Positions 7,724-13,861 of a DNA stretch of 13,861 bases are shown here, in pieces. This DNA comes from Schleiferiaceae bacterium (GTDB taxonomy: Bacteria; Bacteroidota; Bacteroidia; Flavobacteriales; Schleiferiaceae), in NCBI GenBank assembly GCA_023260615.1, contig JALQUY010000031.1:1-13861 (forward strand). Reading direction: 5' to 3'. Position 1 is the stretch's first letter, and each line of letters begins with the position of its first letter. A program made the translations under genes and the position numbers. The notes below the pieces were generated by a model. That model was given only the letters and a program-made list of their open reading frames with translations, was not told the DNA's origin and searched no databases.

Positions 7724-7754
7724 AAAGAAAAAGGGCCACCTTCACAGGCAGCCC
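7724..7754 (-). terminator. Intrinsic terminator of the CsgG/LpoB-like gene
   Basis: Read on the minus strand, GGGCTGCCT pairs with AGGTGGCCC (nine pairs, two of them G-U) around a GTGA loop, followed by a run of five T, a C and three T. It starts about 21 bases after the stop codon at 7776. The plus-strand side has no T-run, so it probably serves only the minus-strand gene. Confidence 0.75.
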
Positions 7755-7775
7755 CTTCCCATTCAACACATCGCG

Positions 7776-8897
7776 TTACTCATAAATCAAAGTCTTTTTC
7801 TTCTGAATGATATTGAAGCCCGTGGACACCCCTACCCGCCATGTATTCCCTTTCGCTGGGGGTATGATAAATAGGTTCACGGGGTAATTCATTCGACCCG
7901 ATTTAAAAGTTTTACCTAGACCTACCATTAATCCGCTGGACAATTGAAAATCACCGCGTGAATCCAGCCGCGTAGTCAAGGTTTTTCCGGTTGGATCGTA
8001 CGAAGCCATTCCAGGCATCATCCACGTGCCATCGTTTGCATAATAGCCCGTAGCTACCGTTGTGGATGTCACATTGGGCCCAATGGCGAATTCCCAGCCG
8101 GTGCGGCTGTTGCGCATGCCCATTAATCCGGTCAAGCTGGGTACGACCTTGCCGTATTCGATTCCGGCCACCATAGGAACCACTTCCACGAGCGCTTGGA
8201 AGTCCCCGCTGTTAATGAAAACTTGCTCAAATTGGAAACCAAAAGAAAACATGCTGGGTGACCAATAGCCAAATCCTCCTGGCTCATTGCTCGTCAGAAT
8301 CTTCGAATTGCTACCTAGAATAAAGGTGTAGCCCAAACGGGGGCCCGTATTGTTAATAGCCATCGCATCCGGGTTGTTGAGCATGTTCTCATACTCCTCT
8401 GAAATGGTCAGCTTCTTCATCATTTCGGGGTCGTTTTCAATACCCAATAGGCTGTTCAATGTGAGTTCAGCCATAAGAAGCGCTTGTTCGGGAATGTCCA
8501 AATACATCTGTGATGCACTTTTGGTGAATCTCCCTTCCTTCACATCATACAATCGGTAGGTGAAGGAAACCTTCGAACCGAGTCGATCCATGTTGCCGGT
8601 GAGAATGAAATCGCAATCGAGACGTTTGCCGATGTCAGCTAAGCAAATTTTTGAAAAACAGCCCTTCAGTTCGACTTCATCCCGCTTGCTGATGTATTCA
8701 ATGTCGTATTTGTCTACGACTTCAAATTGATTGATGCGAATCAAATCCACAATACCTTTCTGAATCAACTGATTCACATCCGCCTCCGGATAGTTTCGGT
8801 TGTCAAAATCTAAAATCGCAATCGTTTGGGTCTGGGTTTGTGTGAATGCCGTGGTGCTTAAGAACACCCAAGACAGCAGTGTAAAAAATCGGTTCAT
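7776..8897 (-). CDS. Exported CsgG/LpoB-like protein with C-terminal probable beta-barrel domain
   Basis: This is a 373-residue envelope protein. Residues 1-19 are a signal peptide (cut near AFT-Q). Residues 25-130 resemble the nucleotide-fold domain shared by CsgG, LpoB and related outer-membrane-associated proteins: IAILDFDNRN (26-35), then FEVVDKYDIEYI, a paired-cysteine block GCFSKICLADIG (79-90; C80 and C85), FILTGNMDRLG (97-107), and the RLYDVKEGRF strand. After a helical linker (135-175), the rest is made of alternating strands rich in Gly, Phe and Tyr (GFGYWSPSMFSFGFQF, then strands ending in VGVSTGFNII), which fits a small outer-membrane barrel or similar beta-domain. The exact role is unknown; in relatives the N-terminal fold scaffolds secretion or cell-wall machines. 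It is monocistronic, bounded by a terminator on one side and divergent from the GNAT gene on the other. Start chosen at the ATG giving the signal peptide. Confidence 0.78.
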   Translation of the reverse strand: MNRFFTLLSWVFLSTTAFTQTQTQTIAILDFDNRNYPEADVNQLIQKGIVDLIRINQFEVVDKYDIEYISKRDEVELKGCFSKICLADIGKRLDCDFILTGNMDRLGSKVSFTYRLYDVKEGRFTKSASQMYLDIPEQALLMAELTLNSLLGIENDPEMMKKLTISEEYENMLNNPDAMAINNTGPRLGYTFILGSNSKILTSNEPGGFGYWSPSMFSFGFQFEQVFINSGDFQALVEVVPMVAGIEYGKVVPSLTGLMGMRNSRTGWEFAIGPNVTSTTVATGYYANDGTWMMPGMASYDPTGKTLTTRLDSRGDFQLSSGLMVGLGKTFKSGRMNYPVNLFIIPPAKGNTWRVGVSTGFNIIQKKKTLIYE

Positions 8898-9002
8898 AGC
8901 AGTACAGTTTTGGTACCTTCCAAAAGTCTTCAGCCGCTACCCGCATTCCTTGGCGGAAATCCGTATTTAACCGAATTTTAAACGCATTTTTTGCCTTCCT
9001 GC

Positions 9003-9527
9003 ATGCCAAACACCGCTCCGCCCCTCCCTCCCGAATACCCTTTCTACCTCCGAGAAATTGGGCCGATGGATGCTGCTTTCATCCAACAACTCACCAACAC
9101 ATCGGGTTGGTTGAAGCACATTGGGGACCGTGGAACCAAAACCATAGACGGAGCTCTTGCCTACATCGAGCGGGCCTATGCAGACCCTTATCGTCGGATG
9201 GGATTTGGCCTTTGGGCGGTCATCGATCGATCGAGTCAACAACCCATAGGGGTGTGTGGCCTGGTGTCAAGACCGGATGCCCCGGCCCCCGACTTGGGCT
9301 TTGCGTTGCTGCCTGAATTTGAAGGACAGGGATGGATTCGCGCTTCGAGCCACATCGTACTCCAGCATGCCCAGGAAATCTTGCGCCTACCTAGGGTGGA
9401 CGCCTACGCGAATGAAGACAATGCCCGCAGCCGAAAGACATTGGAGGCTTTGGGATTTCAGTGTTTGAACTGCGCAGAGAATCCCCTCTTTGGCGCGGTG
9501 GTATGCCACTACCGGTTGAGATTCTAA
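9003..9527 (+). CDS. GNAT family N-acetyltransferase (RimJ/RimL-like)
   Basis: This 174-residue cytoplasmic enzyme is predicted to transfer acetyl from acetyl-CoA to an amine. Its order of motifs is that of RimJ/RimL-type GNATs: FYLREIGPMDAAFI at the N-terminus, GFGLWAVIDR (67-76), IGVCGLVSR (82-90), DLGFALLPEFEGQGW (97-111), which holds the acetyl-CoA loop GQG, and the closing ANEDNARSRKTLEALGF (136-152), in which the Asn and the RSRK block are typical. The loop continues WIRASS where relatives usually have YATEA, a mild departure. The substrate cannot be told from sequence. I chose the ATG at 9003; an in-frame TTG 12 bases upstream adds only MPSC. It converges on the T9SS gene and shares a terminator with it. 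Confidence 0.88.
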   Translation: MPNTAPPLPPEYPFYLREIGPMDAAFIQQLTNTSGWLKHIGDRGTKTIDGALAYIERAYADPYRRMGFGLWAVIDRSSQQPIGVCGLVSRPDAPAPDLGFALLPEFEGQGWIRASSHIVLQHAQEILRLPRVDAYANEDNARSRKTLEALGFQCLNCAENPLFGAVVCHYRLRF

Positions 9528-9528
9528 C

Positions 9529-9557
9529 AAAAAAAGCCCACCGAAGTGGGCTTTTCG
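9529..9557. terminator. Bidirectional intrinsic terminator between the GNAT and T9SS genes
   Basis: GCCCAC (9536-9541) pairs with GTGGGC (9546-9551) around a CGAA loop, flanked by seven A on the left and four T on the right. This works in both directions: TTTTCGTT on the plus strand and TTTTTTT on the minus strand. The GNAT stop lies one base to the left and the T9SS gene's stop (9558-9560) directly to the right, so both genes end at the hairpin. Confidence 0.88.
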
Positions 9558-11213
9558 TTAGTGTTGGACCGAGAAGACTCGGCGCTCTGCCCCTCCTGGG
9601 CTTTCCCAGGTTAGAACATAGGATCCATTGGGCAGATCCGAAACCTGCACCTGAGCACTTGGCTCCAAGGTCTTGACGGCCTGCCCCATAAAGGTGTAAA
9701 CAACCATTCGACCCTGCGGTGCTTGACTCAAGTAGAGAATATCTTTTGCCGGGTTGGGCATAAGTTGGATGCGTGATGCGTCAGCTTCATCCAGGCCTAC
9801 CCCTTGCACTTGGACTTGAATTCGGACCGTGTCGGCCGCCAAACGGCCCCAACGAACCGCCTGAAGCTCACCCGTTGCTGCGGTCCACTGCACTTCGGCA
9901 GGATCCGATAAGCTTGCTGGATAGGACACCCATGTGCCCCCATTCAACAGCCACGTGATCGAATCAATCATTGCCGTTGAACTCAACTGGTACGTCGACG
10001 TAGACATCCAGGTAGGAGTAGTCGAGCCCACCATGATAGCGCCAACAAAAGGCAAATACACCGTGTGGGTATCCGCCGCGAGGGCCTTGCCGCATCGACC
10101 CACTGCCGTGCTGCTGTCTGAAGCAGTGTACACGATCAACTTGCCCATGCCGGAAACGGCGTTGGGAAGACTCAAGGAAAGGACATCTGCCATGACTGCG
10201 GTGTCCCAATTCGCGGTCAGTTGGCTCGCATAGCCACTACTCACACCCGATTGGGTCCATTCAAATTCGTTCAAGCCATCCGAAATAGATCCCTGGAAAA
10301 CCTTGTTATGCAAATAGAGATCCAGAACTCCTGGGTTGACTGAAGTAGCCGAATCTACGGGAATCGTTCCGCCGCCACCCGTGGTGATGTAGACGGGCAC
10401 TTCGCGCATGGAGTAGCCAATTCGGTACCAAGCACTGTTCGTGCTGTCGTAGACGTAATCGTCCGCGCGGAAGGCAATCGTCGACTGAATCGTTGTGGAC
10501 GGCTTAAACGTCAAAACACCCGTAGTGGGGTCCAAGTTCAGCGGGTGAGATGGGCTGCAATCAAAGGGATTCGTAGCACTGTAGCCCGTTGCATAAACGA
10601 CGGATGTGCCTGCTGCAGACAAGGCCGGGCGAAGCACCAGCGCGGTGCTGTCCCCATCGATTTCCTGCGTCGCAATATTCTGCTGGTGAAGTTGGTGGAC
10701 GGCTCCACTCAGACTGCCCATGGGCGCCCATTTGACCGCATTGTTGTAGGGACGTAGGCCGCTGGCCAAATTGAGTTTAGCCTCTAGGTAAATTTGTTGG
10801 GAGGCGCTATTTACCAGCGTGCTGGCTCCATTGGGTCGGCAACATACCGACCAGGAGAACGTGTAGTTCGCCAGGGAGTTGAACGTCACGGTACCCGCGT
10901 ATTCGTGCACTTGCAAATTGCTCCCGCCATTGGAGCAAAGACCTCCTCCCACATTCGTTACCGAATACGCTGGCTTGGTCAAGTTGACGAGCACCGAATA
11001 CGTCGCGCCGCCGCCTGTTACGGTAACCGTATTTGTTTGAGGCATCGAGACGCCATAGGCATCATTGTATAAGGTGAGTAAGACTTTGTACGTGGAAGTC
11101 GAACCCGTTGTCGACATAAACTGGTAGGAAAGGTCCCCTCCGATGAGGTGGCTCGCTTGAGCTGAAAAGCCCAGTCCAAAAAGGATTGCAAGCACAAGTG
11201 CAAATTTCTTCAT
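9558..11213 (-). CDS. Secreted surface protein with T9SS type A sorting domain
   Basis: This 551-residue protein is exported by Sec and then by the type IX system to the cell surface or medium. Residues 1-20 are a signal peptide ending SAQA, and the mature protein begins SHLIGGDLSYQF, the usual start of a Bacteroidota surface-protein family that also carries a paired Cys-Cys (WSVCCRPNG), a GDS block and LDPTTGVLTFKPS; all are seen here. The middle is Thr/Ser/Gly-rich beta structure, including a GGGG linker. The last ~68 residues are the sorting domain: LMPNPAKDILYLS (PNP near 486), YTFMGQAV, and DLPNGSYVLTW, ending RRVFSVQH. The start at 11213 (MKKFALVLAI) gives the signal peptide; an upstream in-frame GTG/TTG-type start would spoil it. 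Ligand and role are unknown. Monocistronic; adhesion or a matrix role would be a guess. Confidence 0.9.
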   Translation of the reverse strand: MKKFALVLAILFGLGFSAQASHLIGGDLSYQFMSTTGSTSTYKVLLTLYNDAYGVSMPQTNTVTVTGGGATYSVLVNLTKPAYSVTNVGGGLCSNGGSNLQVHEYAGTVTFNSLANYTFSWSVCCRPNGASTLVNSASQQIYLEAKLNLASGLRPYNNAVKWAPMGSLSGAVHQLHQQNIATQEIDGDSTALVLRPALSAAGTSVVYATGYSATNPFDCSPSHPLNLDPTTGVLTFKPSTTIQSTIAFRADDYVYDSTNSAWYRIGYSMREVPVYITTGGGGTIPVDSATSVNPGVLDLYLHNKVFQGSISDGLNEFEWTQSGVSSGYASQLTANWDTAVMADVLSLSLPNAVSGMGKLIVYTASDSSTAVGRCGKALAADTHTVYLPFVGAIMVGSTTPTWMSTSTYQLSSTAMIDSITWLLNGGTWVSYPASLSDPAEVQWTAATGELQAVRWGRLAADTVRIQVQVQGVGLDEADASRIQLMPNPAKDILYLSQAPQGRMVVYTFMGQAVKTLEPSAQVQVSDLPNGSYVLTWESPGGAERRVFSVQH

Positions 11214-11237
11214 ACGTTTTGGTGTGTAAAACTTCAA

Positions 11238-11245
11238 GAAAGATA
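11238..11245 (-). promoter_or_regulatory. -7-like box upstream of the T9SS surface protein gene
   Basis: On the minus strand the sequence is TATCTTTC, one mismatch from TAnnTTTG, 24 bases before the ATG at 11213. I see no good -33 TTTG at the expected distance. The leader between box and ATG is A-rich close to the start, as is usual for translation starts in this phylum. This is a pattern match only. Confidence 0.35.
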
Positions 11246-11425
11246 CTTCGACCACTACGAATACGGTCTCACCTGTCCGAAAGCACCAACACGAATGTGT
11301 GATAGACGGGGAATGATGAGCCTACGGAAAATCGCCAAAACGCGTTTTTGAAAAACTGATACTTGCTAGTTTTTATTTCGTGGCTTTCCGTCACATTTGC
11401 ACAAACCAATACCCTCTTCGCTCTC

Positions 11426-12205
11426 ATGAAAAAATGGATGTTTCTTGCCGGCCTTTTGACGACCATGGTGGCGTTTGGCCAAAACGGCCAGGGTGCCACC
11501 TTGCACTCCAGCCGCTACATCTTTAGCCCGAGTGGCTACAGCTTGCCCAAAGATTCGATTTACCTCAACTGGATTGGGCCTTTGTTGGATGTCCAATTTG
11601 CCCCCACAGAAAACCTCACCTTGGGCATAGGCACACCCGCTTTCCTGGGCGTCTATGTCAACGGCGGCTATTCGATGAAAGTGAACGACTACACCACGGC
11701 CAAGGTGGGTGCCTTGTACGGTATGCCAACCTATGGGCAAGCAAGCTTTGGTTTGCCTTTCGCGGTAGTTACCATGGGACAACCTAATGCGAATTTCACC
11801 TTTGGCGCGGGCTATGGCTTTGGGACCGGTGATTTTGCAGGTGATTTGGATGGACTGGCCCTGAATTTGGCCGGCTACAAGGATTTTGGCGGAAAAACAG
11901 GTTTACTCTTTGAAAGCTGGTATTTGCCGGAGATTGAAACCTACTTGGTGGCTCCCGCCTTCCGAATCTACACCAAGCGCGATCGACGCTACTGGAATAT
12001 TGGCTTCTTGGGTGCCCGGTATTCCTATGAGCAAACGGAGTACCCAATTCTTGGCTACGACACGGATTTTGATGGCATGGTGGATGTCACTGAACAACCC
12101 TCCGGTGCAAACTTTTGGACGATATACGACTACAACAATCCTTTCTTGACGCGCGTTTGGGACACCTTCCGATTCCCCATCTTCTCCTACGCGATGTATT
12201 TCTAA
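11426..12205 (+). CDS. Probable outer-membrane beta-barrel protein, function unknown
   Basis: This is a 259-residue exported protein. Residues 1-19 are a signal peptide (MKKWMFLAGLLTTMVAFGQ). The mature part begins SSRYIFSPSGYSLPKDSIYLNW, like a set of Bacteroidota envelope proteins of unknown function that start with an SRY-F-PSA-L-KG pattern. It continues as amphipathic strands separated by short turns (LTLGIGTPAFLGVYVNGGYSM, FTFGAGYGFGTGDF, YWNIGFLGARYSY) and ends SYAMYF, with the terminal aromatic residue typical of barrels. An acidic stretch DTDFDGMVDVTE (about 212-223) could bind calcium. I chose the ATG at 11426 because it gives the signal peptide; the in-frame TTG at 11363 does not. 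It is monocistronic, divergent from the T9SS gene across about 210 bases, and followed by a terminator. Class is likely; role unknown. Confidence 0.75.
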   Translation: MKKWMFLAGLLTTMVAFGQNGQGATLHSSRYIFSPSGYSLPKDSIYLNWIGPLLDVQFAPTENLTLGIGTPAFLGVYVNGGYSMKVNDYTTAKVGALYGMPTYGQASFGLPFAVVTMGQPNANFTFGAGYGFGTGDFAGDLDGLALNLAGYKDFGGKTGLLFESWYLPEIETYLVAPAFRIYTKRDRRYWNIGFLGARYSYEQTEYPILGYDTDFDGMVDVTEQPSGANFWTIYDYNNPFLTRVWDTFRFPIFSYAMYF

Positions 12206-12225
12206 GACTCTCTCCTTCCTGTAAG

Positions 12226-12262
12226 CGCCGAGTCTAGAATCGTCTTGGCACGGCGTTTTTTT
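12226..12262 (+). terminator. Intrinsic terminator of the barrel-protein gene
   Basis: CGCCG (12226-12230) pairs with CGGCG (12251-12255). Inside, GTC/GGC and AGA/TCT continue the stem past two single mismatches to an ATCG loop. Seven T follow directly (12256-12262). It lies 20 bases after the stop codon. The minus strand has no T-run, so it acts on plus-strand transcription only; the opposing hydrolase gene ends just beyond it. Confidence 0.82.
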
Positions 12263-12268
12263 ATGCAC

Positions 12269-13255
12269 TCACCTCAAAGTTTCGAGCGCGGCGCGTAAAA
12301 ACTGGACTAAATCAGCGTCTAAAGGCAAATCAGGATCCGAATAGGTTGCTAGTCGCTGCCCAGGGATATCGGATTTCAGCGTATGGGTCATGGTAGGACA
12401 GAGGTACAGATGCGCATTTGGGCCATTTTGCGCCCCCCAGGCATGCATAGCTGCTGAAGGTTGTACCTGGATGTCCTTGCCTCCGTAAAAAATGTGCACA
12501 GGAAACTCTCCAGGCAGGGCATTCAAATTCTCCATGGGCTCATCCTGGAACCAGTCCACCAAGTAGGGCTGTATGGATGGCCTAAAAAGCGATAGCAATG
12601 CGGGTGGTGACGGGCGCCCAAGCAGATGGCCTTCCTTCAGACTATCCAAACTCGTTTTTGCAAACTGGCCATATTCAGAATCTGGCGCAAGTTGGCGGCT
12701 CAATTGCTCCCAAAGAATGTCCGCTGCATTTGCTCCGGGCGGAGCTAGCAAAACAAGCCCCTTCAAACCTTCTGGTCTGCGTTTTGCTGCCCAGGTTAAG
12801 GCGATTTGCCCCCCTTCACTGTGGCCCACGAGAACCAGTGATTCGTAGCCTGCTTGCCTTCCCAACGCCCACCAGGCTTCGTAATCTTGCACATTACCCG
12901 AATAACTCAAGCTTCCCTCTCCCCCCTTCAAGCTGCTCTCTCCAATACCGCGTTTATCCACTTGTAGCGTGGAAATACCCTGGGATTGAAGCTCCGTAGC
13001 AATCTGATCGTACATGTTGGTTTGCAAGGAAGGACCCGTACCATTTCCATGTCGATCTGTCGGACCTGACCCGGGCAGAATAATGGCCAGCGTTTTAGGG
13101 GATTTCCTGGCTTGCTTCACATGGCTCAGCGTCCCTTTTAGAACATCATCCCCGGCCTGAATAAAAACATCCTCCGATTTTACAGATTGGCCCCAAAGGC
13201 ATGCCGATGTGACTACAAGCGCCAAAAGGGTGGTTAGCAAGCGGTTCATTTTCAT
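12269..13255 (-). CDS. Secreted alpha/beta hydrolase (serine esterase/peptidase-like)
   Basis: This 328-residue protein is exported and carries a full alpha/beta-hydrolase core. Residues 1-22 are a signal peptide ending CLWG-Q; C19 is not in a good lipobox. The oxyanion-hole loop is ILPGSGPTDRHGNG (59-72). The turn DKRGIGES (100-107) precedes the nucleophile elbow GHSEGG (144-149), with S146 as nucleophile. The acid is probably D261 in FYGGKDIQV and the base H291 in TMTHTLK. The GSGPTDR-GN block is typical of a group of secreted bacterial hydrolases annotated only as alpha/beta hydrolase; the substrate is unknown. Two in-frame ATGs (13255 and 13249) are possible; a -7-like TACCTTTT (13260-13267) ends four bases before the first, so the second may be used. 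Monocistronic, divergent from the candidate small RNA. Confidence 0.9.
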   Translation of the reverse strand: MKMNRLLTTLLALVVTSACLWGQSVKSEDVFIQAGDDVLKGTLSHVKQARKSPKTLAIILPGSGPTDRHGNGTGPSLQTNMYDQIATELQSQGISTLQVDKRGIGESSLKGGEGSLSYSGNVQDYEAWWALGRQAGYESLVLVGHSEGGQIALTWAAKRRPEGLKGLVLLAPPGANAADILWEQLSRQLAPDSEYGQFAKTSLDSLKEGHLLGRPSPPALLSLFRPSIQPYLVDWFQDEPMENLNALPGEFPVHIFYGGKDIQVQPSAAMHAWGAQNGPNAHLYLCPTMTHTLKSDIPGQRLATYSDPDLPLDADLVQFLRAALETLR

Positions 13256-13312
13256 TCTAAAAAGGTAGGGGCTTTGGGTGATTTAACGCACATAACGCTG
13301 GGCGTCTTAGCC

Positions 13313-13320
13313 TACTTTTG
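13313..13320 (+). promoter_or_regulatory. -7 promoter box of the candidate small RNA
   Basis: TACTTTTG is an exact match to the Bacteroidota -7 consensus TAnnTTTG and is followed by CCGCG. No clear -33 TTTG is found about 19-21 bases upstream; a TTTG at 13273-13276 is too far. No protein start follows on this strand, so the box points to a non-coding transcript starting near 13325-13328. Confidence 0.55.
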
Positions 13321-13324
13321 CCGC

Positions 13325-13392
13325 GTTGTAGAATTCTCCGGAATTCCATGATACGTTGAACCCCCGCGATGCACACCGCGGGGGTTCTTTTT
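13325..13392 (+). ncRNA. Candidate small structured RNA (~65 nt), previously unnamed
   Basis: Starting a few bases after an exact -7 box, the plus strand holds two hairpins and nothing else. The first is GAATTC (13331-13336) and GAATTC (13341-13346) around TCCG, giving a C(UCCG)G cap, a member of the stable UNCG tetraloop class. A short single-stranded stretch follows (13347-13357). The second is the intrinsic terminator. There is no room for a meaningful protein frame, and the downstream gene lies on the opposite strand, so this is not a leader. It does not contain the conserved loop of SRP RNA and cannot fold as a tRNA. The structure is seen in sequence; that it is transcribed is inferred. 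It could instead be only a terminator plus a chance promoter-like box. Confidence 0.45.
13358..13392 (+). terminator. Strong intrinsic terminator (plus strand)
   Basis: GAACCCCCGCG (13358-13368) pairs perfectly over 11 bases with CGCGGGGGTTC (13377-13387) around an eight-base loop, followed by five T. The T-run is only on the plus strand; on the minus strand the stem is followed by AACG. It therefore ends a plus-strand transcript, although the stem, 22 bases past the DUF4197 stop, may also protect or end that minus-strand message. Confidence 0.85.
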
Positions 13393-13408
13393 AATGGGAC
13401 GTTTGGGC

Positions 13409-13861
13409 TTAGCCTTGGGCTAGTTTGGACCCAAATACCTTCTTCAATAGTTCACTGGTCCGCGCGATGGGGTCCTTCCGGATTTTGGCTTCTTGCACCG
13501 CAATTTCTTGGAACATTGCGGTTGTGGCTCGCTGATTGACATAGGTAGGCAAATCCGTTTCTATATCCTGCGAAAGTCCTAGCAGACCTTTGTTGGCATT
13601 GAGGGCTTGTACCAGCGGGGTCCAGTATTTTGCCACATCTACAGCTTCCAGCGCACGGTCAATGACAGGTGCAAAAGCTTGCTGAACAGCAGGTTCCGTT
13701 TCACTCTTGAGATAGGCGGTTGCGGCACCGTCGCCCCCTTGAAGGATGCCAAGAGCATCTTGTATCGTCATGGTGAGGATGGCTTCTTTGAAAATGGGTG
13801 CTGCTTCTTGAACGGCCTTTTCCGCACCTTCATTCATGGCTGAAATCAGCCCATCGAGCTT
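13409..13861 (-). CDS. DUF4197 family protein (partial, C-terminal 150 residues)
   Basis: The frame is open to the right window edge: upstream of the internal Met at 13837 it continues as KLDGLISA, which matches the family, so the true start lies outside the window. DUF4197 proteins are about 220-250-residue exported helical proteins of unknown function. The family landmarks seen are AMNEGAEKAVQEAAPIF, MTIQDALGILQGGDGAATAYL, a KYWTPLV block, and the end IRKDPIARTSELLKKVFG, which is the usual family C-terminus. The visible part is alpha-helical with no membrane segment and no cysteine. The N-terminal signal peptide, if any, cannot be checked here. It ends 22 bases before the terminator hairpin of the candidate small RNA and overlaps nothing. 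Confidence 0.88.
   Translation of the reverse strand, partial: KLDGLISAMNEGAEKAVQEAAPIFKEAILTMTIQDALGILQGGDGAATAYLKSETEPAVQQAFAPVIDRALEAVDVAKYWTPLVQALNANKGLLGLSQDIETDLPTYVNQRATTAMFQEIAVQEAKIRKDPIARTSELLKKVFGSKLAQG

Noticed and set aside
11351..11374. AT-rich inverted repeat AAAAACT ... AGTTTTT before the barrel-protein gene
   Set aside because: It has the form of a weak hairpin, but no plus-strand gene lies upstream for it to terminate, the stem is only seven A/T-rich pairs, and it sits in a divergent promoter region where such repeats arise by chance. It could be an operator, but nothing supports that.
13325..13392. SRP 4.5S RNA, tRNA or riboswitch at the candidate small RNA locus
   Set aside because: There is no GGAAGGAAGCAG-like SRP loop, no cloverleaf or CCA-end pattern, and no downstream gene on the same strand that a riboswitch could control.

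Overview
The window looks like chromosomal DNA of a Bacteroidota bacterium, probably of the Flavobacteriales. The evidence is a C-terminal type IX secretion (T9SS) sorting domain on a large secreted protein, promoter-like TAnnTTTG (-7) boxes just before several starts, a CzcA-type metal pump fused to a TolC-like domain (an arrangement common in this phylum), and RluF- and DUF4197-type genes of Bacteroidota flavour. Base composition is near 50% GC and even throughout. I see no insertion sequence, integrase, CRISPR array, tRNA or rRNA. This reads as ordinary core and envelope gene content, not a genomic island.

Layout. Positions 1-277 hold the start of a secreted protein of unknown function (minus strand, runs off the left edge). 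Positions 318-1133 encode an RluF-type 23S rRNA pseudouridine synthase with a basic tail. Positions 1185-7211 (all minus) form a probable metal-efflux operon, transcribed in this order: a 56-residue Gly/Met-rich membrane protein, a 136-residue membrane-anchored protein with a PHDH motif, a 1418-residue CzcA-type RND pump fused to a TolC-like outer-membrane channel, and a lipoprotein adaptor (CusB/CzcB type) whose start codon overlaps the pump's stop. Together these supply all three parts of a trans-envelope divalent-cation exporter. A DUF1643 gene diverges from the operon on the plus strand (7262-7723).

From 7776 to 13255 the genes are mostly single-gene units facing each other across terminators: a CsgG/LpoB-like protein with a probable barrel domain, a GNAT acetyltransferase, a T9SS cargo protein, a probable outer-membrane beta-barrel protein, and a secreted alpha/beta hydrolase. 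The right edge holds the 3' part of a DUF4197 gene.

The least expected element is at 13313-13392, between the hydrolase and the DUF4197 gene: a good -7 box on the plus strand, a short hairpin capped by a UNCG-type tetraloop, and a strong intrinsic terminator, with no room for a protein. It looks like a small stand-alone RNA gene of about 65 nt. A second curiosity is a 12-codon reading frame ending in CHHVH, placed in frame after the PHDH protein and just before the metal pump.
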